Positions 32,247 through 37,055 of a stretch of 37,055 nucleotides of DNA are shown here, piece by piece. The DNA comes from Burkholderiaceae bacterium 16 (GTDB lineage Bacteria > Pseudomonadota > Gammaproteobacteria > Burkholderiales > Burkholderiaceae): the NCBI GenBank assembly GCA_000955785.1, contig JYOD01000016.1, positions 1 to 37,055 of the forward strand. Reading direction: 5' to 3'. Every line of letters begins with the position of its first letter. Position 1 is the first letter of the stretch. The notes under the pieces were generated by a model. It had not been told where the DNA came from and ran no database searches. It saw only the letters and a program-made list of their open reading frames with translations. The position numbers and the translations under genes were made by a program.

Positions 32247-34796
32247 TCAGGCTGCCTTGACGATCACGGGGATCTGCTCAAGCCGGGATTTACGCAAGTT
32301 CCGTTCCTCCGGCGTGGCCGGGCGGATCTGGCCGCGCTCTTCCATAAAGACCAGGTTGTCGTCGCGCATGTCGCTGTTAACGAATTGGCGGAAGCGCTTG
32401 CGGGTTTCCGGGTTGGTCACGGCGGCCTTCCATTCGTCTTCGTAGGTGTCCACTACATGCTGCATCTGCGCTTCCAGTTCGGCGCCGATGCCCAGGCTGT
32501 CTTCCAGCACCACGGCCTTGAGGTAGTCCAGGCCGCCTTCGAGGTTGTCGCGCCAAACGCTGGTGCGTTGCAGGCGGTCGGCGGTACGCACGTAGAACAT
32601 CAGGAAGCGGTCCACATAGCGCAGCAGGGTTTCGCGGTCCAGGTCGCTGGCCAGCAGTTCGGCGTGGCGGGGCTTCATGCCGCCGTTGCCGCACACGTAC
32701 AGGTTCCAGCCGCGTTCCGTGGCGATGATGCCCACGTCCTTGCCCTGGGCTTCGGCGCACTCGCGGGTGCAGCCGGAAACACCAAACTTGATCTTGTGCG
32801 GCGCGCGCAGGCCCTTGTAGCGGTTTTCGATCTCGATGGCCAGGCCGACCGAGTCGTCCACGCCGTAACGGCACCAGGTGGAGCCCACGCAGGATTTCAC
32901 GGTGCGCAGGGACTTGCCGTACGCATGGCCGGATTCGAAGCCGGCGGCGATCAGTTCTTCCCAGATCATCGGCAGCTCTTCCACGCGGGCGCCGAACATA
33001 TCGACCCGGGCGCCGCCCGTGATCTTGGTGTAGAGGCCGTACTTCTTGGCTACCTGGCCCACCGCGATCAGGCCGTCGGGCGTGACTTCGCCGCCCGGCA
33101 TGCGCGGCACCACGGAGTAGGTGCCGTCCTTCTGGATATTGCCCAGGAAGTAATCGTTCGAGTCCTGCAGGCTGGCGTGCTCTTCCTTGAGCACGAACTC
33201 GTTCCAGCAGGAGGCGAGGATGCTCGCCACGGTCGGCTTGCAGACGTCGCAGCCCAGGCCCTTGCCATGCGCCGCCAGCAGATCGCCAAAGGTCTTGAAG
33301 CCGCCCACGCGGACCAGGTGGTAAAGCTCCTGGCGCGAGTAGGCGAAGTGTTCGCACAGGTGGTTGTTGACCGCCAGGCCTTGCTTCTTCATCTCGGCCT
33401 TCATCACCTGCGTGACCAGCGGTACGCAGCCGCCGCAGGTGCTGCCGGCCTTGGTGCAGCGCTTCAGCTCGCCGATGGTGGTGGCGCCATCGCAGACGGC
33501 AGCGCAGATATCGCCCTTGGAAACGTTGTTGCACGAGCAGATCTGCGCGGACTCCGGCAGCGCGTCGGCGCCCAGACCTGGCTTGGCCTGGCCATCGGAG
33601 GACGGCAGGATCAGGAATTCCGGCGACTCGGGCAACTCGATCTTGTTGAGCATCATCTGCAGCAGGGTGCCGTATTCCTCGGCATCGCCGACCAGCACGC
33701 CGCCCAGCAGGTACTTGCCGCATTCGGACACCACCAGCTTCTTGTAGACCTGCTTGCGCTCGTCGGTGAACTGGTAGGAACGGCTGCCGGGTGCGTTGCC
33801 GTGCGGGTCGCCCAGGCTGGCCACGTCCACGCCCATCAGCTTGAGCTTGGTGCTCATGTCGGCGCCGGCGAACTCGGCCTGGTGGCCCAGCAGGTGCTTG
33901 GCGGCCACGCGGGCCATTTCATAGCCGGGTGCGACCAGGCCATAGATCTTGCCGTCCCACAGCGCGCATTCGCCGATGGCGTACACGTCGGGGTCTGAGG
34001 TCAGGCACTGGTTGTCCACCGTGATGCCGCCGCGCTCGCCAATGGCCAGGCCGCTGGCGCGGGCCAGTTCGTCGCGCGGACGGATGCCGGCGGAGAACAC
34101 GATCATGTCGGTGTCGAGGTGGCTGCCATCGGCAAAGTTCATGCGATGGGTGCCGTCTTCGCCGTCGACGATTTCCACGGTGTTCTTGCGGGTGTGCGCG
34201 GTGACGCCGAGTTCTTCGATCTTCCGGCGCAACATGGCGCCGCCGCCGTCGTCCACCTGTACCGCCATCAGGCGCGGAGCGAATTCCACCACATGGGTTT
34301 GCAGGCCCATGTCGCGCAGCGCCTTGGCGCATTCCAGGCCCAGCAGGCCGCCGCCGATGACCACGCCGGTCTTCGAGCGCGCGCCGCACTCCTGCATGGC
34401 TTCCAGGTCTTCGATGGTGCGGTAGACGAAGCAATCCTTGCGGTCCTTGCCCGGCAGCGGTGGCACGAAGGGGTAGGAGCCGGTGGCGATGATCAGCTTA
34501 TCGTAGGACAGCGTCTCGCCGGTGGAAACCGTCACGGTCCTGGCGGCACGGTCAATGCCGGTGGCGCGGGCGTTCAGGCGCAGAAGCATATTGCTGCGTT
34601 CGAAGAAGCCGGTTTCCACCAACGAGAGATCTTCAGCGGACTTGCCGGCGAAGAATTCGGAGAGATGCACGCGGTCATAGGCCGGGCGCGCCTCCTCGCA
34701 CAGCACGGTGACTTCGATATCTTGCGAGCCTGCCTCGGCCAGGCATTCCAGGAATTTGTGGCCGACCATGCCGTGGCCGATGATGATCAGTTTCAT
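32247..34796 (-). CDS. nirB: Nitrite reductase (NADH) large subunit
   Basis: This 849-residue cytoplasmic enzyme reduces nitrite to ammonium with NADH. Domains in order are: FAD/NAD(P) fold (IIIGHGMVGHKFLE at the N-terminus; VVIGGGLLGLECAKAL near 150), a BFD-like [2Fe-2S] domain (ICSCNNVSKGDIC with STCGGC, about 420-475), and the sulfite/nitrite reductase ferredoxin-like and siroheme domains. Siroheme-[4Fe-4S] ligands are Cys636, Cys642 (CVGSTWC), Cys676 and Cys680 (CTREC). Length is normal. The start at 34796 follows AAGGAAATCATC. It is 67 bp after the transporter gene. Confidence 0.95.
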   Translation of the reverse strand: MKLIIIGHGMVGHKFLECLAEAGSQDIEVTVLCEEARPAYDRVHLSEFFAGKSAEDLSLVETGFFERSNMLLRLNARATGIDRAARTVTVSTGETLSYDKLIIATGSYPFVPPLPGKDRKDCFVYRTIEDLEAMQECGARSKTGVVIGGGLLGLECAKALRDMGLQTHVVEFAPRLMAVQVDDGGGAMLRRKIEELGVTAHTRKNTVEIVDGEDGTHRMNFADGSHLDTDMIVFSAGIRPRDELARASGLAIGERGGITVDNQCLTSDPDVYAIGECALWDGKIYGLVAPGYEMARVAAKHLLGHQAEFAGADMSTKLKLMGVDVASLGDPHGNAPGSRSYQFTDERKQVYKKLVVSECGKYLLGGVLVGDAEEYGTLLQMMLNKIELPESPEFLILPSSDGQAKPGLGADALPESAQICSCNNVSKGDICAAVCDGATTIGELKRCTKAGSTCGGCVPLVTQVMKAEMKKQGLAVNNHLCEHFAYSRQELYHLVRVGGFKTFGDLLAAHGKGLGCDVCKPTVASILASCWNEFVLKEEHASLQDSNDYFLGNIQKDGTYSVVPRMPGGEVTPDGLIAVGQVAKKYGLYTKITGGARVDMFGARVEELPMIWEELIAAGFESGHAYGKSLRTVKSCVGSTWCRYGVDDSVGLAIEIENRYKGLRAPHKIKFGVSGCTRECAEAQGKDVGIIATERGWNLYVCGNGGMKPRHAELLASDLDRETLLRYVDRFLMFYVRTADRLQRTSVWRDNLEGGLDYLKAVVLEDSLGIGAELEAQMQHVVDTYEDEWKAAVTNPETRKRFRQFVNSDMRDDNLVFMEERGQIRPATPEERNLRKSRLEQIPVIVKAA

Positions 34797-34863
34797 GATG
34801 ATTTCCTTGTTCTGTGTGGCCGCTGTGCTTGTGCTTTTGAGGAGTGGTTGCGCCGTGGGAGGC

Positions 34864-36183
34864 TCAGGAGCCGGAGCCGGCCAGCGCGTTGTCGAACAGC
34901 GCCTGCTCGCTGGCCTTGTGCTCGGCCGAGAAACGCACGGCGATGGCGCACAGGGCTGAGACGATGGCCACCGCGCCCAGCACGGTCAGCGTTTGCTGCA
35001 GGTTGCCCAGGCCTTTCATCAGGAAGCCCGCCGCCACCGCGCCCACATTGCCGCCGGCGCCGATGATCCCGGCCACGCCGCCGAGCGCCTTGCGGTCGAT
35101 AAAGGGCACCAGCGCGTAGGTGGCGCCGCAGGCCATGTGGGTGAACAGGCCGAAGGCCAGCATGGCAACGATGGCCGCCGCGACGCTATGCGCCTGGGCG
35201 AACCACAGCAGGCCCAGGCCTTCGCCCAGGATCAGCGCGAACAGCAGCGTGGAGCGTGCGTCCAGGCCCCGGCGCAGCGCTGCCTTGTCCGACAGCCAGC
35301 CGCCAAGGGCGCGGGCGAACAGGGCGAGCAGGCCGAAGCTGGCGGCGGCCAGGCCGGCGCTGCTGAGCGACAAGCCGAAGCGATCCACGTAATAGGTGGC
35401 GGCCACGTTGTGGATGAAGATCTCCACGCCGAAGCAGGCGCCGTAGGTGATGAACAGCATCCACACACGGTAGTTGGCGGCAGCGGCGACAAAGCTGGCC
35501 CAGCCGCCTTTCTTGCCGCTGTCGATGGCGATGCCGCGAGCGCGCAGGTCCTTGAAGTCGCCTTGCGGGCAGTCCTGCGTGAAGCGCCAGTAGACCACCG
35601 CCATGATCAGCATCAGCACGCCCGGCACCAGCAACGCCAGGCGCCAGCCCATGGTGTGGCTAACGCCCAGCATCAGGACGCCGCCCAGCAGCAGCGGCAT
35701 CAGCGCCTGCGCGGCGCCGCCGCCGGCATTGCCCCAGCCAGCCGCAGCCGCGTTTGCGGTGCCCACCACGTTGGGGGCGAACATGACGGAGGTGTGGTAC
35801 TGCGTGATGACGAAGCTGGCACCCACCGCGCCGATCAGCAGGCGGAAGAACAGGAAGGCTTCGTAGCTCTGCGCCATCGCCACGCCCAGCACGGGGATCG
35901 CGCCCAGCGCGAGCAGGCCGGTATAGGCGCGGCGGGGGCCGAAGCGGTCGCACAGCGGGCCGATGGCCAGGCGCACGAGGATGGTCACCGCGACTGCGGC
36001 GATATTGATATTGGCAATCTGGTCGGGGGTCAGGCCGAACTCGCCCTTGAGGACGGGCATCAGCGGCGCGCAAGCGAACCACGCGAAGAAGCACACGAAG
36101 AACGCCATCCACGTCAGGTGGAAGGCACGCATCTGCGGGGTGCGCAGGGTTAGCAGTTCGATGCGGGTGGCTTTGCCGGTCAT
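34864..36183 (-). CDS. narK: Nitrate/nitrite transporter, NarK/NasA family (MFS)
   Basis: This 439-residue MFS protein has about twelve hydrophobic segments and brings nitrate (and possibly nitrite) into the cell. Both nitrate signature motifs are visible: GWGNAGGGAAQALMP (about 145-160) and GAGGNVGAVAAGFL (about 375-390). The family is certain; whether it is a proton symporter or nitrate/nitrite exchanger is not shown. The ATG at 36183 is preferred since GGAG lies 6 nt before it; an adjacent ATG at 36186 is too close. An upstream frame to 36225 runs through the terminator and leader and is not used. It is first in the operon, directly behind the antitermination leader. Confidence 0.92.
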   Translation of the reverse strand: MTGKATRIELLTLRTPQMRAFHLTWMAFFVCFFAWFACAPLMPVLKGEFGLTPDQIANINIAAVAVTILVRLAIGPLCDRFGPRRAYTGLLALGAIPVLGVAMAQSYEAFLFFRLLIGAVGASFVITQYHTSVMFAPNVVGTANAAAAGWGNAGGGAAQALMPLLLGGVLMLGVSHTMGWRLALLVPGVLMLIMAVVYWRFTQDCPQGDFKDLRARGIAIDSGKKGGWASFVAAAANYRVWMLFITYGACFGVEIFIHNVAATYYVDRFGLSLSSAGLAAASFGLLALFARALGGWLSDKAALRRGLDARSTLLFALILGEGLGLLWFAQAHSVAAAIVAMLAFGLFTHMACGATYALVPFIDRKALGGVAGIIGAGGNVGAVAAGFLMKGLGNLQQTLTVLGAVAIVSALCAIAVRFSAEHKASEQALFDNALAGSGS

Positions 36184-36192
36184 CATGGCTCC

Positions 36193-36246
36193 ATAAAAAC
36201 AAATGGCGTCCCGCGAGCCGGTCATAAGACCGGGTCAGGGGACGCC
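36193..36246 (-). terminator. Intrinsic terminator in the nitrate-operon leader
   Basis: On the minus strand GGCGTCCC (36246-36239) pairs with GGGACGCC (36212-36205) as a perfect 8-bp outer stem around an inner hairpin CCGGT-CTTATG-ACCGG (36233-36218), followed by ATTTGTTTTTAT (36204-36193). The ribosome binding site and start codon of the transporter come directly after. Its 5' arm is also the 3' arm of the second AACGGC-loop hairpin, so the two structures are mutually exclusive. Confidence 0.8.
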
Positions 36247-36317
36247 GTTGTCCTGGTGGCAGCGGTGAAGACCGCTGCCACCCTGTGTGGGGTGAGCGGG
36301 CCGCCGTTGGTCCGCTC
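36240..36317 (-). ncRNA. ANTAR-type two-hairpin antiterminator (NasT/NasR target) in leader RNA
   Basis: On the minus strand, hairpin 1 (36317-36294) is GAGCGGACC-AACGGC-GGCCCGCTC, a 9-bp stem with one A-C mismatch. Hairpin 2 (36253-36240 core) is GGAC-AACGGC-GTCC. Both have the same six-base loop with A at position 1 and G at position 4, the pattern recognised by ANTAR-domain antiterminators such as NasR and NasT. Binding would stabilise hairpin 2 and block the overlapping terminator when nitrate is present. No ANTAR protein is encoded in the window. Confidence 0.75.
36255..36282 (-). repeat. Perfect 12-bp stem-loop between the two ANTAR hairpins
   Basis: GGTGGCAGCGGT and ACCGCTGCCACC flank a 4-nt loop and form an uninterrupted 12-bp stem in the 40-nt linker between the two AACGGC-loop hairpins. 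By folding the linker it would bring the two hairpins close together. I do not know of it as a standard part of this RNA class. Confidence 0.8.
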
Positions 36318-36329
36318 GGGTCTTGTTAC

Positions 36330-36345
36330 GCAAGCGGTGTGCCAG
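36330..36345 (-). promoter_or_regulatory. Sigma-54 (-24/-12) promoter of the nitrate operon
   Basis: On the minus strand CTGGCAC-ACCGC-TTGC (36345-36330) matches the sigma-54 consensus YTGGCAC-N5-TTGC with GG at -24 and GC at -12. The predicted start is near 36319, two bases before hairpin 1 of the antiterminator, so promoter and leader fit together exactly. Confidence 0.82.
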
Positions 36346-36428
36346 GGCGGTTTGTGATGGATGCAGGGGGTTTTGCGCTGCGAGGGCGCATCAGGCGGGG
36401 ACCGGATGCGCCGAGGTGGGGCGGGGCG

Positions 36429-36500
36429 GCACGGTCATGGTGCAGTGCAATGGGCGGGGCGGTGCGTGGGGATGGTGCAGGGGATGGTGCAGGGGATGGG
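36429..36500. promoter_or_regulatory. NtrC-type site and TGGTGCA repeats upstream of the sigma-54 promoter
   Basis: GCAC-N7-GTGC at 36429-36443 fits the NtrC dyad and is centred about 117 bp upstream of the predicted start, a normal enhancer distance. A 12-bp unit GATGGTGCAGGG occurs twice in tandem (36471-36482, 36483-36494) plus a partial copy; it contains the NtrC half-site TGGTGCA. The remaining part of the 471-bp gap 36184-36654 (about 36501-36654) holds no gene or clear signal that I can see. Confidence 0.55.
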
Positions 36501-36654
36501 CGGCTTGAGGCCGTCCAGGCTCATTTCAGCGCTGGAGCGGGGCGGTGCGGCCCCTGCGCGGCGCGCAAAGGCGGAAATGATGTTCCAGTCGCCCGACGGT
36601 GCTATACATCATGTGTTGTTTAGTTCTCATTCCCCGCTTTTGCAGGCACCGCTG

Positions 36655-37053
36655 TCAAGCCGAGGCCGAATGACACACCGCCTCTACGCGATTGCCCGCC
36701 GGATCGAAGAGAAATGCTGCGTAGTATTCGCTATGGTAGTGAGGCCGGAGGCCTGGATCGCCATCCGAACGTCCCCCGGCGGCGATGCCTGCCGCGAAGA
36801 ATTCGTCCACCTGTCGGCGGGACGCGGCCTTGAAGCACCAGTGCCGCTTGTTTACTTCGATCCTGCCCGGGTCCAGATAGACCGCAACGCACGTCGATAC
36901 CGTATCGCCGGACGTGCAGCGCTCGCCGTAGCCAAGCGCATCAGGGCGGTCATAGACCTTCCTTGCCCCCAACGCTTGCATGACCGAGTCGTAGAAGGGA
37001 CGCGCTGCGGCCAGGTCGGGCACGCCTATCGAAACATGATCGAGAAGTTGCAT
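36655..37053 (-). CDS. VOC (glyoxalase/dioxygenase-fold) family protein
   Basis: This 132-residue protein has the vicinal-oxygen-chelate layout: LLDHVSIGVPDLAAARPFYDSVMQALG at the N-terminus and YYAAFLFDPAGNRVEAVCH at the C-terminus. His6 and Glu125 match the usual first and last metal ligands of the fold. Members include glyoxalase I, fosfomycin-resistance and ring-cleavage enzymes, but short single-domain ones like this are mostly uncharacterised. The ATG at 37053 is complete, yet its promoter lies beyond the window. It is unlikely to be related to nitrate assimilation. Confidence 0.85.
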   Translation of the reverse strand: MQLLDHVSIGVPDLAAARPFYDSVMQALGARKVYDRPDALGYGERCTSGDTVSTCVAVYLDPGRIEVNKRHWCFKAASRRQVDEFFAAGIAAGGRSDGDPGLRPHYHSEYYAAFLFDPAGNRVEAVCHSASA

Positions 37054-37055
37054 TG

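Noticed and set aside
31887..33998. Long plus-strand open frame of 703 codons antisense to nirB and nirD
   Set aside because: Same reason; the opposite strand encodes NirB and NirD with all cofactor motifs, and the antisense product has low-complexity composition.
1..37055. CRISPR arrays, tRNA or rRNA genes, insertion sequences, integrases
   Set aside because: I found no regular repeat-spacer pattern, no tRNA-like cloverleaf ending in CCA, and no transposase or integrase protein in any frame.

Overview
The window looks like a chromosomal segment of a GC-rich betaproteobacterium of the Burkholderiaceae, most like Cupriavidus. This is inferred from the nitrate-assimilation layout, protein style and base composition; no ribosomal or tRNA marker is present. 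It has two unrelated halves.

Positions 213-27691 form a steroid-type catabolic island. From the left: a secreted protein of unknown function; a small Cys-containing membrane or periplasmic protein; a KstD-like FAD dehydrogenase divergent from a TetR regulator; a two-part old-yellow-enzyme flavoprotein; a 3-alpha-hydroxysteroid dehydrogenase very like Comamonas HsdA; a LuxC/LuxE-type carboxylate-reduction pair; a formylglycine sulfatase; an SDR and a second TetR regulator; a leftward operon with DUF1302 and DUF1329 envelope proteins followed by hydratase, acylating aldehyde dehydrogenase and aldolase; three more SDRs; a BphD/TesD-like C-C hydrolase; a delta-5-3-ketosteroid isomerase; a third TetR regulator; and a second copy of the small Cys protein. 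Together they suggest desulfation, oxidation and isomerisation at C3, ring A dehydrogenation, hydrolysis of a meta-cleavage product and conversion of the dienoate to pyruvate plus an acyl-CoA. The ring-opening oxygenases (KshA, TesA/HsaA, TesB/HsaC) are not in the window, so the pathway is partial here.

The main regulatory result is an 18-bp directional motif, TAGTCCGnnnnGACGATG with a TAGTC-N6-GACGA dyad. It occurs six times, always in front of island genes, and each copy is followed after exactly 20 nt by a -10-like hexamer. The dyad would be centred near -42.5, as for a class II activator. One copy also fits a divergent promoter with the same spacing, so about seven transcription units would be covered. 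The kstD, OYE and lux/sulfatase units lack it and have their own TetR regulators and inverted repeats. Both small Cys-protein genes carry the motif and bracket the catabolic enzyme genes.

Positions 27738-36183 are a leftward nitrate-assimilation operon: nitrate transporter, NirB, NirD, FAD/NADH electron-transfer subunit, NasA. Its 5' region (36184-36500) shows an NtrC-type site, a sigma-54 -24/-12 promoter, two hairpins with identical AACGGC hexaloops (the ANTAR/NasT-NasR target pattern) and an overlapping intrinsic terminator just before the first start codon. A VOC-fold protein gene closes the right edge.
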